In this document: positions 36,128 to 46,188 of the stretch, piece by piece
Numbering within the stretch: position 1 is the stretch's first letter
How the letters are laid out: each line of letters opens with the position of its first letter
Assembly: GCF_000368565.1 (NCBI RefSeq)
Contig: NZ_KB849533.1
Span: 169,827-233,826, forward strand
Direction of reading: 5' to 3'
DNA: 64,000 nt
Origin: Acinetobacter gerneri DSM 14967 = CIP 107464 = MTCC 9824
GTDB taxonomy: Bacteria; Pseudomonadota; Gammaproteobacteria; Pseudomonadales; Moraxellaceae
Position numbers and translations under genes: made by a program
Notes under the pieces: generated by a model
Told to the model about the DNA's origin: nothing
The model's input: the letters and a program-made list of their open reading frames with translations, nothing else
Databases searched by the model: none

Positions 36128-37291
36128 TTATTTGTCAGATAATTTTAAAATCCGCGCTACATTTTCACAGCTTCTCTCTAAATTTTTTGCACCATTTTCT
36201 AAAGCTTCATCTAACGAACAAGGCTTATTCATAATGCCAAAAATTGCACTAAAACCTTCAGGGTACAACTCTTCTATGCCTTTACCGACATACCCTGCAA
36301 ATGCAAAGACAGGTTTCCCAAAATGCTTGGCAACTTTTGCTACACCATAGGGGGTCTTGCCAAACTTTGTTTGAAAATCAATTCCACCCTCACCTGTAAA
36401 AACATAGTCAGCTTGAGCGACATAATCCTCTAACAGGGTTTCCTCGATCATCATATCCACACCAGAGCGCATCATAGCGCCTGTAAAGGTCATTAAACCA
36501 AAACCTAGTCCACCAGCAGCACCTGCACCTGCAACATCCTTAAAATCCAAATCAAGCTGCTTTTGGATCAAGTTAGCAAATGTCTCAAGACAATGATCAA
36601 GCTTAGACACCATCTCAGGACTTGCACCCTTTTGCGGACCAAATACAAAAGAAGCACCTTGTTCACCTGTCAAAGGATTGTTGACATCACAGGCAATGAT
36701 GATTTCAGTCGACAGCAAACGTGGATCAAGTTTTGAAATATCAATTGTCTTGACCTGATCAAGCTGTCCCCCACCCGTCGCAACATTATGTCCATTTTCA
36801 TCCAAAAACTGCGCACCCAAGGCCTGAGCCATACCAGCACCCGCATCATTGGTCACACTTCCGCCTATCCCAATAATGATTTTACTGACACCCTGATCCA
36901 ATGCCGCTTTGATCATTTGACCTGTACCCAAAGTCGTTGTCAGCAAAGGATTTCGCTGTGAAGGCGTTATCAAATGGATACCATTGGCATTTGCCATTTC
37001 GATCACGGCAGTTTTGCCATCATCAATCAAACCCAAATAAGTCTGCACCTGTTGTTCTGGCAAAGGACCCGCAACCTCAACCATGATTTTTCGCCCATGT
37101 CTTGCAGCGGCCAATGCATCGACCGTTCCTTCACCACCATCTGCCATCGGAACATGGATAAAATTTGCATTTGGAAAAACCTTTTCCACACCTCTTTGCA
37201 TCGCCAAACATGCTGTCTCAGCCGACATACTTTCCTTAAATGAATCAGGTGCAAATACAAAAGTTTTGATGGTTTGATTTGATGCAGTCAT
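36128..37291 (-). CDS. Glycerate kinase
   Basis: 387-residue glycerate kinase of the GarK/GlxK family, phosphorylating D-glycerate. Family blocks are visible: 'APDSFKESMSAETACLAM' near the start, 'MADGGEGTVDAL', 'IIGIGGSVTNDAGAGMAQALG' and 'TGEGGIDFQTKFGKTPYGVA'. I use the ATG at 37291 (MTASNQTIKTF); the longer frame depends on a TTG at 37342. It is monocistronic, and no other glyoxylate or glycerate pathway gene lies next to it. Confidence 0.92.
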   Translation of the reverse strand: MTASNQTIKTFVFAPDSFKESMSAETACLAMQRGVEKVFPNANFIHVPMADGGEGTVDALAAARHGRKIMVEVAGPLPEQQVQTYLGLIDDGKTAVIEMANANGIHLITPSQRNPLLTTTLGTGQMIKAALDQGVSKIIIGIGGSVTNDAGAGMAQALGAQFLDENGHNVATGGGQLDQVKTIDISKLDPRLLSTEIIIACDVNNPLTGEQGASFVFGPQKGASPEMVSKLDHCLETFANLIQKQLDLDFKDVAGAGAAGGLGFGLMTFTGAMMRSGVDMMIEETLLEDYVAQADYVFTGEGGIDFQTKFGKTPYGVAKVAKHFGKPVFAFAGYVGKGIEELYPEGFSAIFGIMNKPCSLDEALENGAKNLERSCENVARILKLSDK

Positions 37292-37381
37292 GATGTTTTC
37301 TTGTAAATCCCTTTGAAATTTAATATATCTGTTCGCAGTCAAAGTTTACACTAGCATCATTCAAAAAAATGGGATGATCAA

Positions 37382-37837
37382 ATGCAACGCGTAAATTTAG
37401 GCAAAGCCGCACCAGAACTCTATAAGGCTGTCGCAGAACTTGATCAACTTGCGATGCAAAAAATCAAACAAGCCAAAATTGCAGATGGCTTTGCACATTT
37501 ATTGAAATTACGTGCATCACAAATTAACCAATGTGCTTTTTGTATCCGCATGCATAGCCACGATGCGTTAAAAAGTGGAGAAACGATCGATCGAATTGTT
37601 TTGTTGGATGCTTGGCGTGAATGTGAATATTTTACTGAAAAAGAACAAGTTGCTTTAATTTTAGTTGAAGAAATGACGCTACTTGCAGTGCAACATTTTC
37701 CAGAACAAAGCTATCAAAAAGCACGTGAGCAATTATCTGATGAAGAAATTGCAGCGATAGAATGGATTGCGATTGTGATCAATGCTTGGAATCGGATCGC
37801 GATTGCGAGCCATTATCGAGTTGCAGCAGAACAATGA
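37382..37837 (+). CDS. Carboxymuconolactone decarboxylase/AhpD-like protein
   Basis: 151-residue helical protein with the AhpD core 'CAFCIRMHSHDALKSG': a CxxC pair followed by His, at about residues 54-68. This supports a peroxidase or alkylhydroperoxidase-type redox role rather than decarboxylation. ATG at 37382 behind GGGATGA. It is divergent from glycerate kinase and stands alone. Confidence 0.88.
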   Translation: MQRVNLGKAAPELYKAVAELDQLAMQKIKQAKIADGFAHLLKLRASQINQCAFCIRMHSHDALKSGETIDRIVLLDAWRECEYFTEKEQVALILVEEMTLLAVQHFPEQSYQKAREQLSDEEIAAIEWIAIVINAWNRIAIASHYRVAAEQ

Positions 37838-37983
37838 AAATGTAAGGTATAAATTAGAATGAATTTTTAAAATATATTGCTTGAAAAATTTGACGATTTA
37901 TACAAATCAAATCATTTAACGATGTTGAATCTGATCAAAGCTGTCAAAAATTTAAAAACTAAAACTTATCCTAAAGACCAAAA

Positions 37984-38045
37984 CAAAAAACCTTCTATTT
38001 AGCCGATGTATAGAAATATATCTCAGCCGAACAGAAGGTTTTTTA
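37984..38045. terminator. Long-loop bidirectional terminator
   Basis: Twelve-base stem AAAAAACCTTCT/AGAAGGTTTTTT around a 37-base loop that contains a small GATGTATA/TATATC hairpin and two direct AGCCGA copies. Confidence 0.7.
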
Positions 38046-38114
38046 TTATTCTTAAATTAGCATTTTAAGCTTTGAAGCCTAAGTCGATTGATTTAGACAA
38101 ATGATCCAAATAAC

Positions 38115-38675
38115 TTAATAGCTTGGTGGCACTCGTTTGATTGCAGCTGCCAAAGTCAGATAGTTGATTCCTTGAAATAGCATATCGATTGCAAGGAACA
38201 TGCCCAAGACCCAAAACGGTGATGTTGGCGTGGTAATAATCAAAATCCCTGTAAGCAAGGTCAATAAGCCTGAAAATAATGTCCAGCCCCAACCCGGATA
38301 TGCTTTAAGCATAAAGGCATTGATAATGCGAATCACACCACCAATAATCAAAGCAATGGCTAACAAACTTGTTAAAATAATGGCCGTTTTGATCGGTGAA
38401 GAATAAGCATAATAACCTGCAACGATATATAACACGCCAAATATAGCCCACATCCAGCGATAACCACCCTCGAATATTTTAAATGCCGCGACAATATGCA
38501 AAATGCCACCAATCATCATCAGCGCACCAAACAAATAAATCACAGTCAAGGTCGCCATACCCAAGGAGGCCATAAGCACGATGCCAAAAATAACCAATAA
38601 AGTACCTAATAAAAGATACCATTTACGGTTTTCTTGCAGTTGATGACGTACCAAATCATTTCCGACAGTAATCAT
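38115..38675 (-). CDS. hdeD: HdeD family membrane protein
   Basis: 186-residue inner-membrane protein with six hydrophobic segments in the paired pattern of HdeD/DUF308 ('GTLLVIFGIVLMASLGMATLT', then 'FGALMMIGGILHIVAAF' and repeats). HdeD contributes to acid resistance in E. coli. ATG at 38675. A pair of DnaA boxes lies upstream. With the Asr-like protein and urease genes, it is one of several acid-linked functions in the window, though not adjacent. Confidence 0.87.
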   Translation of the reverse strand: MITVGNDLVRHQLQENRKWYLLLGTLLVIFGIVLMASLGMATLTVIYLFGALMMIGGILHIVAAFKIFEGGYRWMWAIFGVLYIVAGYYAYSSPIKTAIILTSLLAIALIIGGVIRIINAFMLKAYPGWGWTLFSGLLTLLTGILIITTPTSPFWVLGMFLAIDMLFQGINYLTLAAAIKRVPPSY

Positions 38676-38769
38676 GTTATATCTCTTCTTTTTTTAAAGA
38701 CTATTTTCATTTTGACAAAATAGTTTGATTTGTCTGTATAAAAACTGCATCCATGACATCTTGAGCTTT

Positions 38770-38795
38770 TGTGGATAAGTGATCTTTTATCCACA
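38770..38795. promoter_or_regulatory. Inverted pair of perfect DnaA boxes
   Basis: TGTGGATAA (38770-38778) and TTATCCACA (38787-38795), both exact matches to the DnaA-box consensus, face each other across eight bases. They lie 95-120 bases upstream of hdeD and just after the Nudix gene. The same sequence can form a 10-base hairpin, but no T run follows. Confidence 0.6.
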
Positions 38796-38814
38796 AGGTT
38801 TTCATTTTTGATCT

Positions 38815-39261
38815 TTATTTAATTTTCAATAATGCTTCTGGTGTTTGATCAATAAAGTTTTGCCAAACGAAATCATAAAGCTTTTTTTGATTGGAAAATG
38901 GCACTAAAGCTTGGGCTTCAGATAATGTGCACCATTTATACTCTGTATGTTCATGATTTAAGATGACTTGCTGATCATCTGCACAAAATCCTACAAAAGC
39001 AGGAATCAACTCAATCACATTCAAGCTTGCCTCATAAAACTGTTCGAGATAATCCGCACTGTAAAGTTCTTGAACCTGAATTTCGGTTTCTTCGCAGATT
39101 TCACGAAGAATTGCTTGGCTCGCTGTTTCATTGGCTTGAATTTTTCCAGCAACATGACACCAAAAATCACCTTTGACACGCTTCATCAAAAGCATACGAA
39201 ATTCGCTATTTATTTTTGAAAATAAAACGGCTGATACAACAACTGAGCGAATTGGAATCAT
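38815..39261 (-). CDS. Nudix hydrolase
   Basis: 148-residue Nudix protein. The Nudix box runs 'GKIQANETASQAILREICEETEI' in spirit: Gly, Glu seven on, then 'REICEET'. That fits GX5EX7REUXEEXGU, with Thr-Glu in place of the final Gly. It resembles NudB-type dihydroneopterin-triphosphate pyrophosphatases in size, but the substrate is unproven. ATG at 39261 follows AGGTGAAA. Confidence 0.85.
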   Translation of the reverse strand: MIPIRSVVVSAVLFSKINSEFRMLLMKRVKGDFWCHVAGKIQANETASQAILREICEETEIQVQELYSADYLEQFYEASLNVIELIPAFVGFCADDQQVILNHEHTEYKWCTLSEAQALVPFSNQKKLYDFVWQNFIDQTPEALLKIK

Positions 39262-39294
39262 ATTTCACCTATAGAACTATTGAACATTCAAATA

Positions 39295-39322
39295 AAAAAT
39301 GCCCACCAATGTGAGCATTTTT
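39295..39322 (-). terminator. Terminator of topA
   Basis: Eight-base stem AAAAATGC/GCATTTTT with a 12-base loop and a T run on the minus strand. Confidence 0.7.
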
Positions 39323-39345
39323 ACAAGATTCAATTCTTAATATAA

Positions 39346-41985
39346 TTAAGCTTCGATCCATTTACCATCTTGGTAAACCAAACTCCACTTGGTTTGCTTA
39401 CCTTCTGGGGTTTCTGAACCGATATATTGAGCCTGATTTTTACGACTAAATTTAATCAATGTTGGGTTGCCATCTGGATCAGTATCAGGCGCATCAAGTA
39501 AGAACTTATATTTTGGATCTAACTGATCTGCCACTGTACGGATTTCAGCAACTTTCGGCGCACGTGTTTCACGAATTTTCGGGAATTTGCTCGCAGCCAA
39601 AAATAGACCTGCAGCACCATCACGAAGTACAAAGAAATCATCATGCTTGGTCGAACGCAAATGTTCCATTTTGATCGGATCAACACGCGGTGGTGCAGGT
39701 TGACCATTTTTCAAAACTTTGCGGGTATTGTCACAGCTTGTGCAGGCAAAATATGGACCGAAACGACCATTTTTAAGCTGCATTTCACCATCACATTTAT
39801 CGCAAGGAATCGTTGGGCCATCATAACCTTTGATTTTGAACTCACCTTCTTCGAGTTCAAAGCCATTACAATCTGGGTTATTACCACAAATATGTAATTT
39901 ACGACCACCATCAATAACGTAGCTGTCCATTGCCGTACCACAAATCGGGCAACGTTTTTTCGACATCAAATCAGCTGTTTCAGCACCATCATCATCTGAA
40001 AGTGCAGCCAATGATTCAACTGGTGTTAAGTTCAGTGTTCCTTTACAACGTTCTTTAGGTGGCAAGTTATAACCTGAACACCCTAAGAATACGCCCGTTG
40101 TACCTGTACGAATCTGCATAGGACGAGTACATTCTGGACAGTGTACCGCTTCTACTTCTACAGGTTGATTGCGACGCATGCCCGAGTCACCCTGAGCAGT
40201 CGTTAAACGTTTTTTGAAATCACCGTAGAATGAATCAAGCAAATCTTTCCAGTTACGCTCACCCTCTGCAACTTTATCGAGCTGACCTTCAAGATCAGCA
40301 GTAAAGTCATAATTCATCAGGTTATTGAAGCTTTCATCCAAACGATCTGTGACGATTTCACCCATCTTTTCAGCAAAAAGACGACGATTTTCAAGTTTGA
40401 CATAACCACGATCTTGGATCGTCGAAATAATGGCAGCATAAGTCGAAGGACGACCAATTCCACGTTTTTCGAGTTCTTTAACCAATGACGCTTCAGTAAA
40501 ACGTGCAGGTGGTTTTGTGAAATGTTGAGAAGGATCAAGTTTCTCAAGTTTTAAAATTTCACCCACTTTCACCGCAGGAAGTAACACATCATCATCAGAT
40601 TTGTTTTGACCACGAACTTTGGTAAAACCATCAAATACCAAAGTACGACCTTTAGCTTTGAGTTCTACACCATTGGCATCAACCAAAATAGTTGATGACA
40701 AATATTCAGCAGCTGTCATTTGACATGCAACAAACTGACGCCAAATCAAATCATATAAGCGCTGTGCATCACGCTCTGCCCCAGCCAAGCTATCGCCTTT
40801 CAGTGCCACATTTGAAGGACGAATCGCTTCATGGGCTTCTTGGGCATTGGCTTTATTGCCATAGCGATTTGGTTTTGCAGGTAAGTATTTTGCACCAAAC
40901 TCAGTTTCAATATGATTGCGCACCATATTGACCGCGTCATCACTCAAAAATGTTGAGTCAGTACGCATATAAGTAATGAAACCCGCTTCATACAAACGCT
41001 GTGCCAACATCATGGTTTTCTTTACTGAGAAACCAAGACGAGTACTGGCTGCCTGTTGCAAAGTCGAAGTGATATACGGTGCACTTGGATTGACTTTGGT
41101 CGGCTTATCTTCACGGCTAGCAACTTTATAGTCTGCTGCTTTTAAAATATCCAATAAAGCATCTGTTTGTGCTTTATTTTGCAATTTTAAAGTTTTGCCA
41201 TTTTGCTTGACTGCTTCAAGACGAATATCATCTTTGGTCGCTTTGGTATCTGCGAAAACTTGCCAATACTCTTCTGGAATAAACGCACGAATTTCTCGTT
41301 CACGTTCAACTACAAGTTTTACCGCTACAGATTGCACACGCCCTGCCGATAAACCACGGGCAATTTTTTCCCAAAGCAACGGCGAAATCATAAAGCCCAC
41401 AACACGGTCTAAGAAACGACGTGCTTGTTGAGCATTGACTTTATTGGTATCCAAACGAGATGGATGTTTAAATGCTTCCTGAATGGCATTTTTGGTAATT
41501 TCGTTAAAGACCACACGTTGATAGCGTGATTCGTCCCCACCGATGACTTCTTTTAAATGCCAAGCGATCGCTTCCCCTTCACGGTCCAAATCGGTTGCGA
41601 GATAGACCTCGTCAACCTGCGATGCAAGCTTTTTCAGTTCGGCAACAACATGTTCTTTGCCTGGTAAAATTTCGTATTTAGCTTTCCAATCGTGCTCAGG
41701 ATCGACCCCCATACGATTGACCAAAGCATTTTGTGCTTTTTCAGCTTTCTGCTCTTCAGTCAATTTGGTACGAGTAGCTGGTTTTTTTTCAGAATTTTTA
41801 GCCGAACCACCTGTAGGCAAGTCACGCACATGACCTACCGAAGACTTCACGATATAACTTGAACCTAAATATTTATTGATGGTTTTCGCTTTTGCAGGCG
41901 ACTCCACAATCACTAAGGCACGTTTATTTCCAGCCTCACTAGGTGCTGCAGTGCTTTTGGATGTGGACCGAGGAGCTTTCGCCAT
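39346..41985 (-). CDS. topA: DNA topoisomerase I
   Basis: 879-residue type IA topoisomerase relaxing negative supercoils. A Toprim domain comes first ('[19 protein letters not shown]', '[15 protein letters not shown]'), then the core with active-site Tyr in '[10 protein letters not shown]' and 'EAHEAIRPS'. The C-terminal third has Cys-tetrad zinc ribbons ('CPECTRPM', 'CPICGTAM', 'CDKCDGEM'). An N-terminal Ser/Lys-rich extension precedes Toprim. The small gene at 42017 lies immediately upstream. Confidence 0.97.
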   Translation of the reverse strand: MAKAPRSTSKSTAAPSEAGNKRALVIVESPAKAKTINKYLGSSYIVKSSVGHVRDLPTGGSAKNSEKKPATRTKLTEEQKAEKAQNALVNRMGVDPEHDWKAKYEILPGKEHVVAELKKLASQVDEVYLATDLDREGEAIAWHLKEVIGGDESRYQRVVFNEITKNAIQEAFKHPSRLDTNKVNAQQARRFLDRVVGFMISPLLWEKIARGLSAGRVQSVAVKLVVEREREIRAFIPEEYWQVFADTKATKDDIRLEAVKQNGKTLKLQNKAQTDALLDILKAADYKVASREDKPTKVNPSAPYITSTLQQAASTRLGFSVKKTMMLAQRLYEAGFITYMRTDSTFLSDDAVNMVRNHIETEFGAKYLPAKPNRYGNKANAQEAHEAIRPSNVALKGDSLAGAERDAQRLYDLIWRQFVACQMTAAEYLSSTILVDANGVELKAKGRTLVFDGFTKVRGQNKSDDDVLLPAVKVGEILKLEKLDPSQHFTKPPARFTEASLVKELEKRGIGRPSTYAAIISTIQDRGYVKLENRRLFAEKMGEIVTDRLDESFNNLMNYDFTADLEGQLDKVAEGERNWKDLLDSFYGDFKKRLTTAQGDSGMRRNQPVEVEAVHCPECTRPMQIRTGTTGVFLGCSGYNLPPKERCKGTLNLTPVESLAALSDDDGAETADLMSKKRCPICGTAMDSYVIDGGRKLHICGNNPDCNGFELEEGEFKIKGYDGPTIPCDKCDGEMQLKNGRFGPYFACTSCDNTRKVLKNGQPAPPRVDPIKMEHLRSTKHDDFFVLRDGAAGLFLAASKFPKIRETRAPKVAEIRTVADQLDPKYKFLLDAPDTDPDGNPTLIKFSRKNQAQYIGSETPEGKQTKWSLVYQDGKWIEA

Positions 41986-42016
41986 AATGAACCGTATTTC
42001 CTATTGTTTATGTAAA

Positions 42017-42466
42017 TTAAATTTCAGCCAAAGAAAGTAAATATGCTTTCATATCGTCCAATTGTGTCGCTCTGAGGTCAGATTCTTCATCCCAATAGAG
42101 GCCTACACAGTTCGCCTGCATATCAATAGCATAAATCCCTTTTAATGCAATGGGAAAATCTTTAAATTTCTCGTCACCTTGAAGGAGCTGCAATTTTTGC
42201 TCTTCAACTCTGGCACGCATTAAAGGTAATCTTGCATCAGAAATCAACACGCTATAATAAGCAACCATACTGGCACGGTCAGGTGTCGCCTTTGGGACAT
42301 GCGTCCAATCTGGGGCAGCGACCAATCGCGGATGTAAACCCATTTTACGGGCTTTCTCACGCATAATACCTAAAGCTTTTTCTCTAGGGCTAACGCGTAA
42401 GCCAAAAATTGATCCAAGTATAAATACCGCAATAACAACTGCAACCCAAATTCCTGCGTGTTCCAT
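42017..42466 (-). CDS. Membrane-anchored protein upstream of topA, unknown
   Basis: 149 residues: one N-terminal membrane helix (residues 5-23, 'IWVAVVIAVFILGSIFGL'), then a soluble domain with 'PREKALGIMREKARKMGLHPRLV' and 'GIYAIDMQANCVGLYWDEE'. I do not recognise a named family. It ends 31 bases before the topA start, and the two are probably cotranscribed. ATG at 42466 behind AGAAGGTG. Topology suggests the soluble part is cytosolic, but this is uncertain. Confidence 0.7.
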   Translation of the reverse strand: MEHAGIWVAVVIAVFILGSIFGLRVSPREKALGIMREKARKMGLHPRLVAAPDWTHVPKATPDRASMVAYYSVLISDARLPLMRARVEEQKLQLLQGDEKFKDFPIALKGIYAIDMQANCVGLYWDEESDLRATQLDDMKAYLLSLAEI

Positions 42467-42579
42467 AGTTCACCTTCTGTTTATATATTAGGGTTGCATA
42501 AGCGCAATATAAAACGCAAGTTTTAAATTAATGTTGCTATTTTTAAAATGATCATCAGGACACTTTAGGCGATTAATAT

Positions 42580-42921
42580 TTAAGCATTTTCACACATTTG
42601 TTTCTCATATACATCCATCCACTGCCCTAAATTTTGTATAGGTTGTTTTAATGTGAGTCCAAGTGCCGTGATTTGATACTCAACTTTAGGCGGGATCTCG
42701 GGATAAATTGTCTTTTGAATAAGCTGGTTTTTTTCCAAAATTTTTAATTGTTTGGACAACTCTTTTTGCGTAATAGGTGAAAGTACTTTGCCAAGCTCAC
42801 TAAAGCGTACGGGTTTATTTTGTTCAATGAGATGATAAATGATAGGCAGAATCCATTTACCTGAAAAAATTCCAACAAAGCGCATCAAGGCACAATGCTC
42901 AGCATAAGACGTTTCTGACAT
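42580..42921 (-). CDS. HxlR family winged-helix regulator
   Basis: 113-residue regulator with the HxlR fold: 'CALMRFVGIFSGKWILPIIYHL' (usually 'C....l..igGKW...IL..L'), followed by a winged helix with 'SPITQKELSKQLKILEKNQLI'. The conserved N-terminal Cys (residue 10) can be a redox or electrophile sensor in this family. It is divergent from an SDR gene, which it probably controls. Confidence 0.88.
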   Translation of the reverse strand: MSETSYAEHCALMRFVGIFSGKWILPIIYHLIEQNKPVRFSELGKVLSPITQKELSKQLKILEKNQLIQKTIYPEIPPKVEYQITALGLTLKQPIQNLGQWMDVYEKQMCENA

Positions 42922-43067
42922 GATTTGCTCTACATAAAATTACATTTTTAAGCGGCTTATTTCACCGCAATTCAAGCCATTTAGCTAGTGAGTATACAAA
43001 TGGAAACGTCTTCTATTTATGCACATTATTTTTCATATTAATCAGCCTGTATTTTATTGAGATCAAA

Positions 43068-43817
43068 ATGATGCGTTTATACGGCAAAAAAATACTCATT
43101 ACGGGTGCTACGAGCGGCATCGGTTTTGCCAGTTTAAAACGATGTATCGAAGAAGGTGCTTTTATCATTTTCACTGCTAGAAATGCTGAAAAGGTCAATC
43201 AAACCCAACAACTTTTCCCAAAGCAATGTCTTGGTTTTGTGCATGATAGCTCTGATTTTTCCAAGCTAGAAAGCTTGGCTGATTTCTTAATACAGCATCA
43301 TATCGAATTGGATGCTGTATTTTTAAATGCAGGAAATGTCCTGCATGCATCCTTCGGTCAATGGACAGAAAACATGTTCGACCAAGTATTCGACACCAAT
43401 ATAAAAGCTCCATTTTTACTGCTACAAATACTCAAAAATAGACTCCATCCACATTGTTCAGTGGTCTTATGCGGTTCTACAAGTATTCATATTGCACTTG
43501 AGCAAAGCAGTGTTTATGCAGCTTCTAAAATTGCATTACGCTCTCTGGTAAAAACTTTATCACGAGAATTATTAAATGAAAAAATACGCTTTAACTTACT
43601 TTCCCCCGGACCAACCGCGACTGCTGCACTCGATAAAGTAAGCACCTCAGAACAAGAGCGACAAGCCTTAAAAACTCAAATCCAAAACCTCGTTCCAATC
43701 GGCCGTCTCGCCGAAGCAACAGAAATTGCAGACGCTTTTATTTATCTTGCCTCTGATGAGTCAAGATTTGTCATCGGTACAGAGTTGTTGGTTGATGGTG
43801 GTGTTGCAAACTTATAA
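43068..43817 (+). CDS. Short-chain dehydrogenase/reductase
   Basis: 249-residue classical SDR. The cofactor motif 'TGATSGIGFAS' is at about residue 13, 'LNAGNVLH' corresponds to the NAG motif, catalytic Ser is in 'VLCGSTSIH', and the YxxxK pair is 'YAASK'. 'SPGPTATAAL' and the C-terminal 'DGGVANL' are typical. Tandem ATGs at 43068/43071 behind GAGAT. The divergent HxlR gene implies induction by a quinone, aldehyde or oxidant; the substrate is unknown. Confidence 0.9.
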   Translation: MMRLYGKKILITGATSGIGFASLKRCIEEGAFIIFTARNAEKVNQTQQLFPKQCLGFVHDSSDFSKLESLADFLIQHHIELDAVFLNAGNVLHASFGQWTENMFDQVFDTNIKAPFLLLQILKNRLHPHCSVVLCGSTSIHIALEQSSVYAASKIALRSLVKTLSRELLNEKIRFNLLSPGPTATAALDKVSTSEQERQALKTQIQNLVPIGRLAEATEIADAFIYLASDESRFVIGTELLVDGGVANL

Positions 43818-43895
43818 AAAGCTTATAATTTAATCTAAATCTTGCTTTGAACAAGTATTCAGGGCAAGATATTTATTTTTGAAATTATTATAAAA

Positions 43896-44765
43896 ATGAA
43901 CGCAAAATTTCTTGTTAAAATAAGTAATATCATTGGTTTAGTTTCTATTTTACTTTTAATTTATTGGGTTTTTACTTTTGTTTTAGTACAAGTCTTTGGA
44001 TTAAAAGTTTTTCGCGAATATATCACCAATACTTTTGGTATGAGTATATTGGGTATTATCGCGCTGATGGCTGGAGCTTTGATGCTCAACATCATGTTTA
44101 ATCTGACACGAATCGCTGAACGTGGTGATGAAGTTAAAGCCAATCCCAAAATTAAACGGATCATCTATACTCTGCTAGCCGTTTTCCCACTGATTGCAGT
44201 ACTTTGTTTTGGTGGAGATTTTTTAACTTCACAGAAAAAACAAAATATTTTCGTGAACTCTGCTGAAAATATTATTCAAACTCAACCCAATCGTTTAACT
44301 CAATTGCTCAATTACCATTTCGATGCAAACTACATCAAACAATCTAGTGAAAATTTGCAGTTTTTAGGCGTACTGGATAAATCTTTTAATCAAGTCAAAA
44401 TTATTGTTCCAGATGAAATTCAAGGTAATCCTGTTTATCTTGGATTTAGTGAAAACTATTTTATTGAATCTGAAAGCAATGAAAATGAAGTCAGACCAAC
44501 AACTACTGCAACCCTTCCAGCGGCACAAGCGATAGAGACATCAGCTCAAAAAACTAAAATTTCACTTGATAAAAAACGTTATGTTGCCACTTTAAATTTA
44601 GAAGAAAAAGAATATTTAGACCAAGTCTTTAAAAAAGGTTCAAAACAGATTCGTTTTAGAGCGAAAGACGGATTTTATGAATTATATTATCCATACCATA
44701 CAAAATATAAAACCATCGTTTTATATTTTAGTGATCGACAATATTATGGAAAATTAGGAAGTTAA
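43896..44765 (+). CDS. Membrane protein with long soluble tail, unknown
   Basis: 289 residues with three hydrophobic segments in the first 115 (about 12-35, 48-70, 90-110), then an Asn/Gln/Lys-rich soluble domain ending in beta-rich 'RFRAKDGFYELYYPY'. I do not recognise the family. Codon use is more AT-rich than its neighbours by eye. The ATG at 43896 lacks a clear ribosome-binding site. Envelope role is only a guess. Confidence 0.6.
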   Translation: MNAKFLVKISNIIGLVSILLLIYWVFTFVLVQVFGLKVFREYITNTFGMSILGIIALMAGALMLNIMFNLTRIAERGDEVKANPKIKRIIYTLLAVFPLIAVLCFGGDFLTSQKKQNIFVNSAENIIQTQPNRLTQLLNYHFDANYIKQSSENLQFLGVLDKSFNQVKIIVPDEIQGNPVYLGFSENYFIESESNENEVRPTTTATLPAAQAIETSAQKTKISLDKKRYVATLNLEEKEYLDQVFKKGSKQIRFRAKDGFYELYYPYHTKYKTIVLYFSDRQYYGKLGS

Positions 44766-44839
44766 TTAAGTCAAACGTATATTCAAATAGATGCAACAAG
44801 TCGTCTTTTAATATTAGAAATATGTTGATCAAACATTTT

Positions 44840-44873
44840 AGCGTTGATACTACCCTAAGTAGTACGCAACGCT
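44840..44873. terminator. Interrupted hairpin between two convergent genes
   Basis: AGCGTTG/CAACGCT plus TACTAC/GTAGTA stems around a small internal loop; ends convergent transcripts from 43896 and 44891. T runs are short, so terminator strength is uncertain. Confidence 0.55.
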
Positions 44874-44890
44874 ATTTTAGGATCTGTTGA

Positions 44891-45898
44891 TCAATTCAGC
44901 ATCATTTCATGACTATAAACCACATCATGACCATTCCAATAAATATATCCTTTTTCAATCAATTCTTTGAGTAAAAGACGGATATCTGTTTTGGGAAACA
45001 TTTTCTCCAAGAGATCACGCAATTGGTAAATATCTTTCGGTTTTTCTGATTTTAAATCATTTAACTTTTGGATCACTTCCATTTGCACAGGATCAATATT
45101 TGAAAAGTTCTTATATAAATGATTTTGAATATTTTCTATCGAAGAATCAGTATCCAAATCTGCTAAAATATGTTCTGATTCTTGATGAATTTTACTCAAA
45201 ATATCATCTATTTCATGGACTTTTTTCGAGGCATTTTTTGAGTTTTCAACATCGATCTCAGCCCATTCTTTCAGCACTTTTTTACGATAGGACACCTGTT
45301 CTGCTTCACGTTTTACGATCTTTAAATTGATCAACAAACCAAGCAAATGCTGAGCTTTTTCAGGAACCAGTTGTAAAATATTGGCAATAGAATTGATTAG
45401 TTTATCTACAGTACTGGGTCGCCCAGCCATCTTTGCTAAAGCGTCACAATACTTTTTCACTTGCTGTAAATAAGGCTTGGTTTTGATGGTTTGAATATCT
45501 GGAATACGCTGCTTATTTTTTGATTTTTTTACATTTTCAGTTTGAACTTGGATGAGACTCGCACTGAGCTCTGAACCGTCCAATAAATGCATCAAGACAC
45601 TGATATCATCTATTGCAGAGACAACTTCAATATGCGTCCCAGGCGCAAGCAATGCCATCAATTGCCCAACCACAACTGCATATTCAAATTCTTTTTTCTT
45701 GGCACGTGGTGTATCTAAAATCACGATTTGCCCTGAACTGATCCACGCCGACAACTCAGTCAGATCCTCCAAAGCATAGTTAAACTGACCTGTTAAATTG
45801 AACAAATAAAGGCTTGAATAATGCTCAACAATATCTCGCAACATTTTTGCTGTAGGCAGATTATTTTCGAGATCAAGGAGTACCACTTTATCGTTCAT
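44891..45898 (-). CDS. PIN/NYN-like protein with predicted winged-helix region
   Basis: 335-residue protein. The first 120 residues have the alternating beta/alpha order and acidic positions of a PIN/NYN-type ribonuclease domain: 'VVLLDLENN' at the start, 'KKKEFEYAVVVGQLMALL' in the middle and 'EVVSAIDDISVLMHLL' near residue 105. The equivalents in NYN proteins are DxEN, KGVD and SGDGDF. The middle and C-terminal parts are helical and look like winged-helix units. Start ATG at 45898; a TTG three codons upstream is less likely. Assignment is by pattern only. Confidence 0.5.
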   Translation of the reverse strand: MNDKVVLLDLENNLPTAKMLRDIVEHYSSLYLFNLTGQFNYALEDLTELSAWISSGQIVILDTPRAKKKEFEYAVVVGQLMALLAPGTHIEVVSAIDDISVLMHLLDGSELSASLIQVQTENVKKSKNKQRIPDIQTIKTKPYLQQVKKYCDALAKMAGRPSTVDKLINSIANILQLVPEKAQHLLGLLINLKIVKREAEQVSYRKKVLKEWAEIDVENSKNASKKVHEIDDILSKIHQESEHILADLDTDSSIENIQNHLYKNFSNIDPVQMEVIQKLNDLKSEKPKDIYQLRDLLEKMFPKTDIRLLLKELIEKGYIYWNGHDVVYSHEMMLN

Positions 45899-46188
45899 AC
45901 TAAACAAGAATCATTTCAATATTCGGAATAAACATTAGATAGAGAAACTCAAAAAAGGTCAATGATCTTCAAGTTTTTTTCAATAAAATAAAAGTTAATT
46001 TTACCGTTTTTTTAATTATTTTTTAGATATATAGCAACGACGATCTTCACGAGCAAATAACGATATTATCTTTTGATTTCTACTCAGTCTGCCTGCCTAG
46101 AGTCTATTTTTAGCAGCAACACTTAAACTTACGATGTCGTAAAAACCACCGTAAGCTTAAATTACTGGATCAACTTATTAAAAGATAA

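Noticed and set aside
37984..38045. Possible small RNA with a branched loop
   Set aside because: The outer A/T-flanked 12-base stem is explained well by a bidirectional terminator; the inner hairpin is weak.
39441..41431. Long frames on the plus strand opposite topA, and similar shadows opposite leuA, tonB, helicase and the biotin carboxylase
   Set aside because: They lie inside strongly conserved genes, lack ribosome-binding sites and have low-complexity or implausible protein sequences.
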